A model generated the notes under the pieces. That model was not told the DNA's origin. It worked only from the letters and a program-made list of their open reading frames with translations, and ran no database searches. 64,000 bases of DNA from Fusibacter_A sp965140735 (GTDB lineage Bacteria; Bacillota; Clostridia; Peptostreptococcales; Acidaminobacteraceae), in assembly GCA_965140735.1 (NCBI GenBank), contig OZ223306.1, positions 310,001 through 374,000 on the forward strand, given 5' to 3'. The translations under genes and the position numbers were made by a program. Below, piece after piece: positions 16,826 through 24,775 of this stretch (position 1 is its first letter; the number at the start of each line of letters is the position of its first letter).

Positions 16826-17848
16826 ATGAATTATCAAGAAATTGTTAAGAATGCAAAAGAAGTGATTGGGCCGCATTGTAGAGTATGTCCTGAATGTAAT
16901 GGGATTGCTTGTAAGGGCAGAATTCCAGGTCCAGGTGGCAAGGGGACGGGCCTTGGCTTTATTCGTAATTACAGCGATCTTAAAAAAATAAGCCTTCGAA
17001 TGGATACTATTCATGACAAGACGGAGACTTGTACGAAGACGACTTTGTTTGATGTTGAATTTGATTTGCCTGTTTTTGCTGGACCAATAGGTGCAGTGCA
17101 GATGCATTATAGTGATCTATATGACGATATGACTTTTTCCGAAGCTTTACTCAAAGGTTCAAAAAAAGCAGGGAGTGTTGCTTTTACAGGAGATGGTGTA
17201 AAAGATGAAGTTTATAGAGGCACTGTGGATGCCATCAGTCTATTAGAAGGTCATGGTATTCCGACGATAAAACCTTGGAGAGCTGAAGAAGTCATTGAAA
17301 AAATCAGAATGGCTGAAAGCGCACATGCCATTGCTGTGGCAATGGATATAGACGCTGCAGGTTTATCTATTTTAGCAGCTCAAGGGAAACCTGTTTCACC
17401 GATGAATGTAGACACTTTAAAACAAATTGTTTCCAGCACGAGATTACCTTTTGTAATTAAGGGGATTATGACTGTAGAGGGTGCAAGAAAAGCAGTAGAT
17501 GCTGGTGCTTATGCAATTATAGTCTCCAATCACGGCGGTCGTGTTCTCGATGAGACGCCGTCTTCTATCAGTGTTTTGGATGATATCGTTGAAGCAGTTA
17601 AAGGTCAAATCAAAATCATAATCGATGGCGGTTTTAGATCTGGTATTGATGTATTTAAAGCACTTGCAATTGGGGCAGATGCTGTTATCATAGCCAGACC
17701 GTTTGTTACTGCTGTTTATGGTGGTGGTGAAGATGGTGTTGCGTTATATGCAAATAAAATTAAGGAAGAACTTGCAAATGCAATGATTATGACTGGGTGT
17801 AAATCCTTAAAGGACATTACAAAATCGAAGATCAAATGGACTTTATAA
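16826..17848 (+). CDS. FMN-dependent alpha-hydroxy-acid dehydrogenase family protein
   Basis: 340 aa TIM-barrel flavoenzyme of the lactate dehydrogenase/glycolate oxidase family. FMN and substrate motifs include FAGPIGA, KGIMTVEGARKAVDAGA, the catalytic His-Gly-Gly of VSNHGGRVLD, and IDGGFRSGIDVFKALAIGADAV. Near the N-terminus four Cys are clustered (HCRVCPECNGIAC), which is not part of the canonical family and could bind a metal or iron-sulfur cluster. The probable role is oxidation of a 2-hydroxy acid such as lactate, but the substrate cannot be told. Linked by 12 bp to the following SIMPL gene. Confidence 0.85.
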   Translation: MNYQEIVKNAKEVIGPHCRVCPECNGIACKGRIPGPGGKGTGLGFIRNYSDLKKISLRMDTIHDKTETCTKTTLFDVEFDLPVFAGPIGAVQMHYSDLYDDMTFSEALLKGSKKAGSVAFTGDGVKDEVYRGTVDAISLLEGHGIPTIKPWRAEEVIEKIRMAESAHAIAVAMDIDAAGLSILAAQGKPVSPMNVDTLKQIVSSTRLPFVIKGIMTVEGARKAVDAGAYAIIVSNHGGRVLDETPSSISVLDDIVEAVKGQIKIIIDGGFRSGIDVFKALAIGADAVIIARPFVTAVYGGGEDGVALYANKIKEELANAMIMTGCKSLKDITKSKIKWTL

Positions 17849-17860
17849 AAGGAGGCAACT

Positions 17861-18598
17861 ATGAAGAAAATCAATGGCGTAACGCTCATCAGTATCTCAA
17901 TCATCTTAACTTTAGGATTGATATTATCATCCTATATGGTGGTTGAGGGTGTTAAAAGTATAAAAAGTGCGCCAAAAGCTTTAACAGTAACAGGTTCAGC
18001 TAAGAGAGAAATCAAATCGGATGTCATCGTTTGGGAAGGCTCATTCAGTGTGGACGCTGAAGATATGACATCTGGGTATGCGATTTTAAAGAAAAATGCT
18101 GAAACGGTTAAAAAATATTTTCAAGAAAAAGGTATAAAACCAGAGGAGATTACTTTTTCTTCTGTGGACACTTATACACGTAATCGAATTTTAGACAATG
18201 GTGTCTACACGAATATTGTGGACAGTTATAATTTATCTCAAACGGTTAAAATTAATTCAACGCGTGTACTTGAAGTCGCTGAAATTAGCAGAAATTCAAC
18301 GGAACTAATAGAGCAAGGTATTAATTTTACCTCGAATAATCCACAGTATTTTTATTCTAAATTAGCAGATCTAAAAATCGAAATGATTGGGTTGGCAACA
18401 GAAGATTCAAAAGCTAGAGCAGAAGCGATGACGGCAGTTACAGGCGATAAAATTGGAAGTATTCAATCTGCAAGAGTTGGCGTATTTCAAATAACATCAC
18501 TTTACTCCAATGAAATTGACGATTATGGCATAAACGATACTTCTACTTATGAAAAAGAAATAACGGCAGTTGTAACCTGTGATTTTGAATTGAAATAA
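17861..18598 (+). CDS. SIMPL-domain (DUF541) membrane-anchored extracellular protein
   Basis: 245 aa. A single N-terminal membrane helix (residues 7-30) is followed by the SIMPL/DUF541 fold, recognisable from LTVTGSAKREIKSDVIVWEGSF, the YTRNRILDNGVYTNIVDSYN segment and the C-terminal TYEKEITAVVTCDFEL. Family members are extracytoplasmic and of poorly known function. Strong ribosome site (aaaggagg). It shares a transcription unit with the hydroxy-acid dehydrogenase, and a terminator follows. Confidence 0.88.
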   Translation: MKKINGVTLISISIILTLGLILSSYMVVEGVKSIKSAPKALTVTGSAKREIKSDVIVWEGSFSVDAEDMTSGYAILKKNAETVKKYFQEKGIKPEEITFSSVDTYTRNRILDNGVYTNIVDSYNLSQTVKINSTRVLEVAEISRNSTELIEQGINFTSNNPQYFYSKLADLKIEMIGLATEDSKARAEAMTAVTGDKIGSIQSARVGVFQITSLYSNEIDDYGINDTSTYEKEITAVVTCDFELK

Positions 18599-18607
18599 AA
18601 TAAAGTT

Positions 18608-18648
18608 CAAAGATACAATTCAGCATAAATGTTGAATTGTATCTTTTT
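18608..18648 (+). terminator. Intrinsic terminator after the SIMPL gene
   Basis: AAGATACAATTCA (18610-18622) pairs with TGAATTGTATCTT (18633-18645) in a 13-bp stem followed by T residues. Confidence 0.9.
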
Positions 18649-18688
18649 ATAGGCAATTATAGAAATAATATATTGAGAGTGTGATACA

Positions 18689-19789
18689 ATGCGCAAAAGC
18701 AAAATTTGTTTTATAATAGTATTAATTCTATGGATGCAAGTCTCTATAGGCTATTCAGAGTCAGAAGTAACTGTAGAAGAAGCAGAAAATAAACTTGAAG
18801 GTATTTCAAGTGACGAAAAAATTGTTTTAGAAAAACTCTTTTTATTGTCACAGGAAATTGATAATTTAACGGATAAAGAAGAGCAACTAAAGAGAGATAT
18901 AGAGCAACTAAAGATGGATATCAAAGCGTTTGATGCGGTTATTGAAACGCAAAATAAAGCGTATCAAGAGCTAATGATTAAACTTGGTGAAACGCTTAGA
19001 GAATATCAAAAAAATGGTGCAAATAGCTATTTTGAACTCATTTTCAGTTCGAACAGTATAAAGACCTTTGTTCAGAAGCTCAATATATTAAAAGATTATA
19101 CCAATAGTAACAAAAAACTCATGGACTCAATTGAAACTCGTAAAAAAGCACTAGATCTTGCAAGAGCAGATAATGCTAAAGAATTAAAAATGCTTGAGCA
19201 AAGTGAAAAGGATTTAAAGATAACGATCCAAAACAAAAATGAGACAAGAGTAAATCTAGAGACTTCGCTTAATAATTTAAAAACAGAGCGTGCTCAATAT
19301 GAGACGTATTTGTCAGAAGTCCAAACAACTTGGAACACTTTAAAACCGTTGTTTCGTGAAACTGTGGATGAGTTTTCTAGACTGATTGTATCAGATGGAC
19401 TACCCTATGATGCCGTAGATTTAGAATTTTCAATTAAGGGTGTAAAGGGAAGCCTTGAAGAGTCTGTTTTTAATGCGATATTGGCGCATCAGGCGAATTT
19501 ACCGCAACTAGTATTTGAGTTTCACCCGGATTTGATGACACTTAGTATTCCAGAAAAGAAAATAAGCCTTTCAGGCCATTTTGAAATTGTAGAAGGTCAT
19601 AATCTAAAGTTTATCGTTACAGAGGGCACTTTCTATGGGTTGCCGCTAGAACAGGATTCTATGGATGAGCTTTTTAGTGAGGGCTATATGTCTATAGATT
19701 TAACATACTTGCTTGAAGGGTATAAGATAGATACGGTAACGCTTAAAGAAAATATTTTAGAACTTTATGTAAAATCAGGATTGTTTTAA
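18689..19789 (+). CDS. Secreted coiled-coil protein, predicted FtsEX partner without peptidase domain
   Basis: 366 aa. A signal peptide (residues 1-24) is followed by a long coiled coil (about 30-225) of the type found in PcsB, CwlO and EnvC, with the characteristic FFELIFSS-like loop seen here as SYFELIFSSNSIKTFVQKL. In the homologues this region docks on FtsX and the C-terminus carries a CHAP, NlpC/P60 or M23 hydrolase. Here the C-terminal 140 residues (from FSRLIVSDGLPYD) have no recognisable Cys-His or metal-binding peptidase motif and look beta-rich. The gene sits 9 bp before ftsE, supporting partnership. It may activate a separate hydrolase, as EnvC does. Confidence 0.75.
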   Translation: MRKSKICFIIVLILWMQVSIGYSESEVTVEEAENKLEGISSDEKIVLEKLFLLSQEIDNLTDKEEQLKRDIEQLKMDIKAFDAVIETQNKAYQELMIKLGETLREYQKNGANSYFELIFSSNSIKTFVQKLNILKDYTNSNKKLMDSIETRKKALDLARADNAKELKMLEQSEKDLKITIQNKNETRVNLETSLNNLKTERAQYETYLSEVQTTWNTLKPLFRETVDEFSRLIVSDGLPYDAVDLEFSIKGVKGSLEESVFNAILAHQANLPQLVFEFHPDLMTLSIPEKKISLSGHFEIVEGHNLKFIVTEGTFYGLPLEQDSMDELFSEGYMSIDLTYLLEGYKIDTVTLKENILELYVKSGLF

Positions 19790-19798
19790 GGGAGGCAT

Positions 19799-20476
19799 AT
19801 GAATCAGCCAGTCATTCAAGCGAAAAATATAACATTAAAATATCCCAATGGCAATATTGCTCTCAATGATATTGAATTTGAGTGTCATAAGGGCGAGATT
19901 GTTTTTATCGTGGGACCAAGTGGTTCTGGAAAAACAAGTCTTTTAAAGCTCTTTATGGGGATCGAAAAGCCATCTCAAGGTGAATTGTTTATCATGGGTG
20001 AGAAAGTTAAGGACTCTAATATTCAAAGAATAAGACAAGCCATGGGACCCGTTTTTCAAGAATTTAGATTATTAGAGGGCCGAACCACTTTGGAGAATGT
20101 GATGATGAGCATGAGATTCCTTGATTATAATTTAAAGGAGATGCGTGAAAAAGCAGAAAAAGCATTAGTCCGAGTTGGTCTGGAACATAAAATCAATTCT
20201 GATGTAGATCATTTATCTTGGGGAGAGTCTCAAAGAGTAGCTATTGCAAGAGCTGTTGCTAGAGACCCAAAACTCATAATTGCAGATGAACCCACTGGTA
20301 ATTTAGATCATGAAAACGCAATAAATATTTTAGAACTCTTGACTTCCTTTAAGGATGAAGAGACAACTGTGTTGATCACCACGCATGCGACACATCTCAT
20401 TGAGACCCGGGAGCGACATCATCTTATTACCATGAATCAAGGTCAGTTATTGTGGGAGAAAAAGAGCTATGAGTAA
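19799..20476 (+). CDS. ftsE: Cell division ATP-binding protein FtsE
   Basis: 225 aa ABC ATPase that powers FtsX and controls cell-wall hydrolysis at division. Walker A GPSGSGKTSLLK, signature LSWGESQRVAIARA (a variant of LSGGQ), Walker B LIIADEPTGNLD and the H-loop in ITTHATHL. Full length. Ribosome site gggaggcat; the end overlaps ftsX by 8 bp. Confidence 0.92.
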   Translation: MNQPVIQAKNITLKYPNGNIALNDIEFECHKGEIVFIVGPSGSGKTSLLKLFMGIEKPSQGELFIMGEKVKDSNIQRIRQAMGPVFQEFRLLEGRTTLENVMMSMRFLDYNLKEMREKAEKALVRVGLEHKINSDVDHLSWGESQRVAIARAVARDPKLIIADEPTGNLDHENAINILELLTSFKDEETTVLITTHATHLIETRERHHLITMNQGQLLWEKKSYE

Positions 20477-21356
20477 ACAGATTGAGAGATTAAACTATTT
20501 TATCAGAGAAGCGATCACTATTTTTAAGACCAATAAAGTTTCCAACTTGCTTTCAATATTAAGTCTCACCTTGATTTTTTTTATTTTTTCAGTGGTGGCA
20601 TCTAGCCGTGAAGTAGGGCATGTCTTTTCGAATGTCTTGTCTAGACAAGCAGAAATTAGTGTTTACTATAATGAAAATACATCGAGTAGTGCACGTGCTC
20701 AATTAATAGATGAAATCAAAGCAATTGATGGTGTAAAATCAATTCAAGAGGTTTCAGAAAGCGAAGCCTATAACCGCATGAAAGAGGTGCTTGGAGATGA
20801 TGCGGCTGTTTTAAATTATTTAGAATCAAATCCATTTTTGGCTTTTTTAGAGGTTGATATTGATTTGAATCAAGTTGAGCAGATCACAGAAACTATAAGT
20901 GCACTTGAGAGCATTGAGAGCGTGAGAGACAATATAGACATTCTTACTGGTGTAAGGCGATTTATTCATATAATTACCTTTGCATTTGCCTTTGTGAGTA
21001 TTGCTATGGGCATTTCCACCATAGTGCTCACAAGCCATATCATTAGGCAAGGCATATATAACAATAGAGAGCAAATCAACACAATGACTCTGCTTGGCGC
21101 TCCTGTTTCGTTTATGTTAATTCCGTATCTGATTGAGGGCTTATGGATCACCCTTTCAAGTGGTTTGATTGCAATGATTATCAATATTGGGTGTATTCAC
21201 ATCCTGTATTCAAAGATGGATTCGCCGTTACCTTTTCTACCCATGCCTGAAATGAGTCAACTCATAACCGTATCTAGTGGGTTGTTGTTCTTAGTGGCTT
21301 TGGGACTTGGCATTGTTGGCAGTTTATTTGGTTGGTATTCAGTTAAAGATAAATAG
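20469..21356 (+). CDS. ftsX: Cell division membrane protein FtsX
   Basis: 295 aa with the FtsX topology: an N-terminal membrane helix (24-44), an extracellular domain (45-160, including ISVYYNENTSSSARAQL and FLAFLEVDID), and three C-terminal helices (about 165-190, 215-240, 268-290) with the conserved VRRFIHII-like and MTLLGAP segments. Its start codon lies inside the ftsE end, so the two are translationally coupled. Together with the upstream coiled-coil protein this makes a complete FtsEX module. Confidence 0.92.
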   Translation: MSKQIERLNYFIREAITIFKTNKVSNLLSILSLTLIFFIFSVVASSREVGHVFSNVLSRQAEISVYYNENTSSSARAQLIDEIKAIDGVKSIQEVSESEAYNRMKEVLGDDAAVLNYLESNPFLAFLEVDIDLNQVEQITETISALESIESVRDNIDILTGVRRFIHIITFAFAFVSIAMGISTIVLTSHIIRQGIYNNREQINTMTLLGAPVSFMLIPYLIEGLWITLSSGLIAMIINIGCIHILYSKMDSPLPFLPMPEMSQLITVSSGLLFLVALGLGIVGSLFGWYSVKDK

Positions 21357-21366
21357 GAGTAAGTAT

Positions 21367-21780
21367 ATGTTAAAGAATTTGATAGAACAAGGATTTGGAA
21401 ATGCCGAAGATTATAATTGTGCTGAGAAAATTTTATATGGTGCAAATGAAGTGTATGGTCTTGGACTTTCACATGAAGTTTTGAAGATATCATCTGGTTT
21501 TGGTGGTGGTATGATGACAGAAAATACTTGTGGTGCAGTGGCGGCATCAATTATGGTACTTGGGCTTAAAGTGACGGATACAGTAGCACACCAGTCTGAT
21601 GCGTTAAAACCAATTGTTCAATCATTCCTTTCAGAATATGAAAGAGAAATGAAGAGCATTATGTGTGCACCGCTTAAACTTTCTCATAGAACAGAAACAG
21701 AAGGCTGTACATCGGTCATTGTCAAAGCAGCCGATGTCTTGGATCGTGTTATGCGAGCCAACAAACTCATTTCGTTTTAA
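21367..21780 (+). CDS. C_GCAxxG_C_C family redox protein
   Basis: 137 aa. The spacing of conserved Cys matches this small family: YNCAEKILYG, the central TCGAVAASIMVLG, then CAPLKL and EGCTSVIVKAADVL. Family members are thought to be redox-active or metal-binding proteins of unknown role. The ATG at 21367 has an ataggag site; the frame itself runs back into ftsX to 21307 and is not used. It lies 10 bp after ftsX and so is probably cotranscribed. Confidence 0.85.
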   Translation: MLKNLIEQGFGNAEDYNCAEKILYGANEVYGLGLSHEVLKISSGFGGGMMTENTCGAVAASIMVLGLKVTDTVAHQSDALKPIVQSFLSEYEREMKSIMCAPLKLSHRTETEGCTSVIVKAADVLDRVMRANKLISF

Positions 21781-21796
21781 GATAGGAGTGTTTCTT

Positions 21797-22726
21797 ATGG
21801 ATTTATATCTTGAAGAACGTATTAAAATAGGTATTAGCGCATGTATGTATGGTTGCAAGTTTAGGTATAATGCAAAAGGTTGGAATCAGCTTGAAGCTAT
21901 TGGAAGAGATGCATCAAGTTTTGTGTGGTTTCCCGTATGTCCAGAGGTAAATGCGGGGTTTGGCGTACCTAGAGAAGCCATTAAAATAACAGGTGAGAGT
22001 GGCAGTGCCGTTTGGGCTGATAAGGGTAAGGTTGTATCTGGATCAGGTAAAAACCTGAGTAAAGCCTTGATGGATAGTTCGAAAGCTTGTCTAGAGCAAC
22101 TTCTTCAAGCAGAGGTATCTGTGTATATTTATATGGAAGGGAGTCCTTCATGTGGGGTCTATAGAACAACTCTAAAAAATAAACGTCTTGGCAAACCACC
22201 TGGTGTCTTTGGACATCTTCTGCTTGAAAACGGTTTTTTCCTAATACCTGCAAACGACTTAACCAGTCCAGTTAAATGGTGGGATTGGCGGAGAAGAATG
22301 CTTGCCTTCTTGTGGTTAAAGAAACAGCCATTAAAGACGAAGGCTGATCTCTACGATATTTGGCATGTGCTTAAATTTTTATGTCAAGAGATTGATGAAA
22401 AATGGGCAAGGGCATTTGGAAAATCATTTGAAAATTTAAAGTATCCGAAAGTTGAAGATCTTGAAGCTATCAGAATAGAGATACTCAATGTGCTGAGGCA
22501 ACCTTCAAGCTCTCAAAAGATTAAAAATAGACTATGGAAACATTATTCGCATTACAAAAAACTTACTGGCAAATCAATTGAAGGGATCAAGAGGCCAACT
22601 GAACTCAGGAATATGACTGAGCTTGCAGATGAACTTTTGAAAATGGAGCTTGGTGCAATGTCAGCAGATTATTTATTTGGTGCTTCACCCATAATCAATA
22701 GAAAGAAAAAGAAAATAGAGAAATAA
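21797..22726 (+). CDS. DUF523-domain protein with uncharacterised C-terminal half
   Basis: 309 aa. Residues about 8-150 fit DUF523: IGISACMYGCKFRYN, FPVCPEVNAGFGVPRE and MEGSPSCGVY, with several conserved Cys that may bind metal. The C-terminal half (about 170-309) is basic and helical (WHVLKFLCQEIDEKW, LWKHYSHYKKLTGKS) and I do not recognise it. The start at 21797 is set by ataggag; an upstream extension overlaps the previous gene. Function unknown. Confidence 0.75.
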   Translation: MDLYLEERIKIGISACMYGCKFRYNAKGWNQLEAIGRDASSFVWFPVCPEVNAGFGVPREAIKITGESGSAVWADKGKVVSGSGKNLSKALMDSSKACLEQLLQAEVSVYIYMEGSPSCGVYRTTLKNKRLGKPPGVFGHLLLENGFFLIPANDLTSPVKWWDWRRRMLAFLWLKKQPLKTKADLYDIWHVLKFLCQEIDEKWARAFGKSFENLKYPKVEDLEAIRIEILNVLRQPSSSQKIKNRLWKHYSHYKKLTGKSIEGIKRPTELRNMTELADELLKMELGAMSADYLFGASPIINRKKKKIEK

Positions 22727-22766
22727 CAGGGAGAAATAACAGGGGGCATTACGTCTTAAGGAGAAT

Positions 22767-23954
22767 ATGATGCAAGATAAAAAAATCACAGGTAAAAGAA
22801 TAAGCACAAGTGCAAAGAGAGGTTGGGTCATAATGATTACCATCATACTCTCGACGCTGTATATTTTTGTGGGCAATAAAATTGCGTCACAGGGCATGAC
22901 CCTATTTGATGGCAAGAATTACACTGCCGTACAAAAGGCAAAAGTTACAGAGATTGTAGATCGAATTAAAGAAGAACACCCTCTTAGTGAAACGGAGACA
23001 TTGGTTGTAGAAGAAATCATCTTTAATGCCGAGGCAATCACTGGTGAAAAAAAAGGAGAGATTTTAAAGGGCGAACAAAATTTGAACACTTATGCAGTGG
23101 TTCAGCTGAAGCCGGTTAAAGTAGGCGATACGGTTTTGCTTTATAATATTCCAAATGAAGATTATGGGACAGAGTGGACGCTTGGCGAATATGTCAGAAC
23201 AGATGCACTGCTTTTATTAGGCTTTATTTTTATGGTGTTGCTCATCCTTTTTGGTAGACAACAAGGATTTCAAACGATTATCTCTTTGATATATACTGGT
23301 CTTGCGATATTTATCGTTTTTATTCCCGCTATTTTATCGGGTAAAAATATATATTATTGGTCTATATTGACCTGTATTTTCATCATATTGATGACATTTT
23401 TGATCGTCAGCGGGTTTAACAAGAAGAGTTTAGTCGCTGGGATTGGCTGTTTTGGAGGCATACTAGTTTCTGGTGGCCTGACGACAATTATGGATAATGT
23501 TTTACATCTAACAGGGATGGTAAACGAAGATTCTGCCTATTTACTTCTACTCAATAAAAACCATCCGATTGATTTAAGAGCGATTGTGTTTGCGGCTATT
23601 ATTATTGGGGCATTAGGGGCAGTTATGGATGTTGCAATGTCCATTGCATCCTCTCTCTATGAAGTGAAATCACAATCAGACAACGTAACTTTTAAGAAGC
23701 TTTTATCTTCAGGGATCACTATTGGTAGAGATATCATGGGCACTATGGCCAATACACTTATTTTAGCTTATATAGGTGGATCGCTTGGTGTTGTACTCTT
23801 ACTCATTTCTTATAATACATCTTTACTGGATGTCCTGAACAGAGAACTTGTTGTGGTGGAAATTTTACAAGCCTTGGTAGGCAGTATTGGTATTTTATTT
23901 ACGATACCCCTTACCGCAATTGCTTCTGGAATTCTCTTTAAGCATAAAGAGTAG
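22767..23954 (+). CDS. YibE/F-like multi-pass membrane protein
   Basis: 395 aa. One N-terminal membrane helix (residues 18-40), an extracellular stretch to about 145, then a run of six or seven hydrophobic helices with the YibE/F family segments ARQQGF-like GRQQGFQTIISLIYTGL, the GAVMDVAMSIASSLYEV motif and IGRDIMGTMANTLILAYIGGS. Function of the family is unknown. Two adjacent ATG codons (22767 and 22770) both follow aaggag. A 13-bp tandem duplication (gagaaataacagg) sits between this gene and the preceding one. A terminator follows. Confidence 0.85.
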   Translation: MMQDKKITGKRISTSAKRGWVIMITIILSTLYIFVGNKIASQGMTLFDGKNYTAVQKAKVTEIVDRIKEEHPLSETETLVVEEIIFNAEAITGEKKGEILKGEQNLNTYAVVQLKPVKVGDTVLLYNIPNEDYGTEWTLGEYVRTDALLLLGFIFMVLLILFGRQQGFQTIISLIYTGLAIFIVFIPAILSGKNIYYWSILTCIFIILMTFLIVSGFNKKSLVAGIGCFGGILVSGGLTTIMDNVLHLTGMVNEDSAYLLLLNKNHPIDLRAIVFAAIIIGALGAVMDVAMSIASSLYEVKSQSDNVTFKKLLSSGITIGRDIMGTMANTLILAYIGGSLGVVLLLISYNTSLLDVLNRELVVVEILQALVGSIGILFTIPLTAIASGILFKHKE

Positions 23955-23981
23955 TTTGAATCCATTAATGATATGATGAAA

Positions 23982-24011
23982 GTAGAGCACTTTAAGCGCT
24001 CTACTTTTTTT
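23982..24011 (+). terminator. Intrinsic terminator after the YibE/F gene
   Basis: GTAGAGC (23982-23988) pairs with GCTCTAC (23998-24004), followed directly by seven T residues. Repeat copy 1 begins at the end of this T tract. Confidence 0.9.
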
Positions 24012-24016
24012 ACTAA

Positions 24017-24118
24017 AACAACAAGATTTGAGCCGAAAGCTGTGATGAGGGGTGTTCAACCTCAAACAGCATCAGTGAAAATCGGTTTGAGGCATCGAGA
24101 GATGGCTCAAATGTTGTT
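24017..24118 (+). repeat. 102-bp dispersed repeat, copy 1
   Basis: Starts AACAACAAGATTTGAGCC and ends GGCTCAAATGTTGTT, so the ends are inverted repeats with a 3-base bulge; an internal hairpin (GCTGT-ga-TGAGG...CCTCA-a-ACAGC) is also encoded. It differs from copies 2 and 3 at four positions each. It abuts the T tract of the terminator at 23982-24011. No coding potential; resembles a MITE or REP-like palindromic unit. Confidence 0.9.
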
Positions 24119-24159
24119 GAGATTGTAAAGAACCTGTAATGGTAATCTATAAAATTGAA

Positions 24160-24168
24160 TGCTATAAT
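24160..24168 (+). promoter_or_regulatory. Extended -10 promoter of the ABC-F leader
   Basis: TGCTATAAT is a perfect extended -10 (TGnTATAAT). No clear -35 is seen. Transcription would start near 24175, about 35 bases before the small leader ORF. Confidence 0.6.
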
Positions 24169-24208
24169 TTAAGTGCACTAAATAAAAAAAGGTACAGGAG
24201 TGTCTATC

Positions 24209-24265
24209 ATGAGAAGATTTGCACAAAACGTACCGGCTGCTGCCAGCGGCGTTTGCTTCGAATAA
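24209..24265 (+). CDS. Putative 18-aa leader peptide
   Basis: ATG at 24209 follows aggag by 8 bases and encodes MRRFAQNVPAAASGVCFE then TAA. The ORF overlaps one arm of the long-range pairing in the leader, so ribosome position on it could decide the RNA fold. Too short for homology by eye; translation is supported only by the ribosome site and the location. Confidence 0.5.
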   Translation: MRRFAQNVPAAASGVCFE

Positions 24266-24518
24266 AGACAATTAGGTTAATATTCGGTGAGCTTTATGCG
24301 GAGCTAACATCTCAGTAGCCGGGATCAAGAAAATATTATATTGTACAGCGAACATTTGCATAGCGTTGCTTTTTTGCAGGTGGTTATTTGTTGTATTCAT
24401 AATGTTTAAACCATGAATCCCGTTTTAATGGTTGTTTTTTTAGTGCAAATTTAAAAGCTTTATAAATATACGTCATGTGTATGTTTATTAAGTTGTTATA
24501 TTATTTGTAAACGCAAGG

Positions 24519-24548
24519 GCTCTATTCGTTCAGAATAGAGCTTTTTTT
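24519..24548 (+). terminator. Terminator at the end of the ABC-F leader
   Basis: A 9-bp perfect stem (24519-24527 with 24533-24541), loop of five, then TTTTTTT. Repeat copy 2 starts right after the T tract. Confidence 0.9.
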
Positions 24549-24553
24549 ATTAA

Positions 24554-24655
24554 AACAACAAGATTTGAGCCGAAAGCTGTGATGAGGAGTGTTCAACCTC
24601 AAACAGCGTCAGTGAAAATCGGTTTGAGGCATTGAAAGATGGCTCAAATGTTGTT
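24554..24655 (+). repeat. 102-bp dispersed repeat, copy 2
   Basis: Same element, same orientation and same length as copy 1, four substitutions apart. It lies between the leader terminator and the ABC-F gene, and like copy 1 begins five bases (attaa) after the terminator T tract. With copy 1 it brackets the whole ABC-F leader in direct orientation. Confidence 0.9.
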
Positions 24656-24736
24656 TAAAAGTAAAGATTAATTTAGATGGCTTTTAGATCAGGTAATCTT
24701 AAAAGGGAATCGATCCAAAAGTTCACAGACTATTAA

Positions 24737-24770
24737 CCTCCTAAAATGACAATTTTGATTAAACAGGAGG
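24737..24770 (+). promoter_or_regulatory. Hairpin that would mask the ABC-F ribosome site
   Basis: CCTCCT (24737-24742) is the perfect complement of the AGGAGG ribosome site (24765-24770), with AAAAT/ATTTT able to extend the stem. Formation would hide the initiation site of the ABC-F gene, a second level of control after the upstream terminator. Confidence 0.5.
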
Positions 24771-24775
24771 ATGAA

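Larger units (their letters stand above)
24175..24548 (+). ncRNA. Structured attenuator-like leader upstream of the ABC-F gene
   Basis: This stretch has no long gene. It contains a small ORF (24209-24265), a 10-bp long-range pairing of CCGGCTGCTG (24233-24242) with CAGTAGCCGG (24312-24321, one G-U), a competing local hairpin inside the small ORF (GCTG/CAGC flanked by AAACG/CGTTT), a weak terminator-like hairpin ending in T6 at 24345-24375, and a strong terminator (GCTCTATTC/GAATAGAGC, then T7) at 24519-24548. The layout is that of ribosome-mediated attenuation as known for antibiotic-inducible ABC-F genes; function here is inferred. Confidence 0.55.

Noticed and set aside
24175..24548. Leader region as a known RNA (tmRNA, 6S, SRP RNA, c-di-GMP or other common riboswitch)
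   Set aside because: None of the conserved cores I know (tmRNA tag, SRP tetraloop domain, GEMM core, T-box bulge) is present; the small ORF and terminators fit attenuation better.
24017..24655. Repeat copies as a CRISPR array or insertion-sequence ends
   Set aside because: Copies are 102 bp, few and widely spaced, without regular spacers; no transposase or cas gene lies between or near them.
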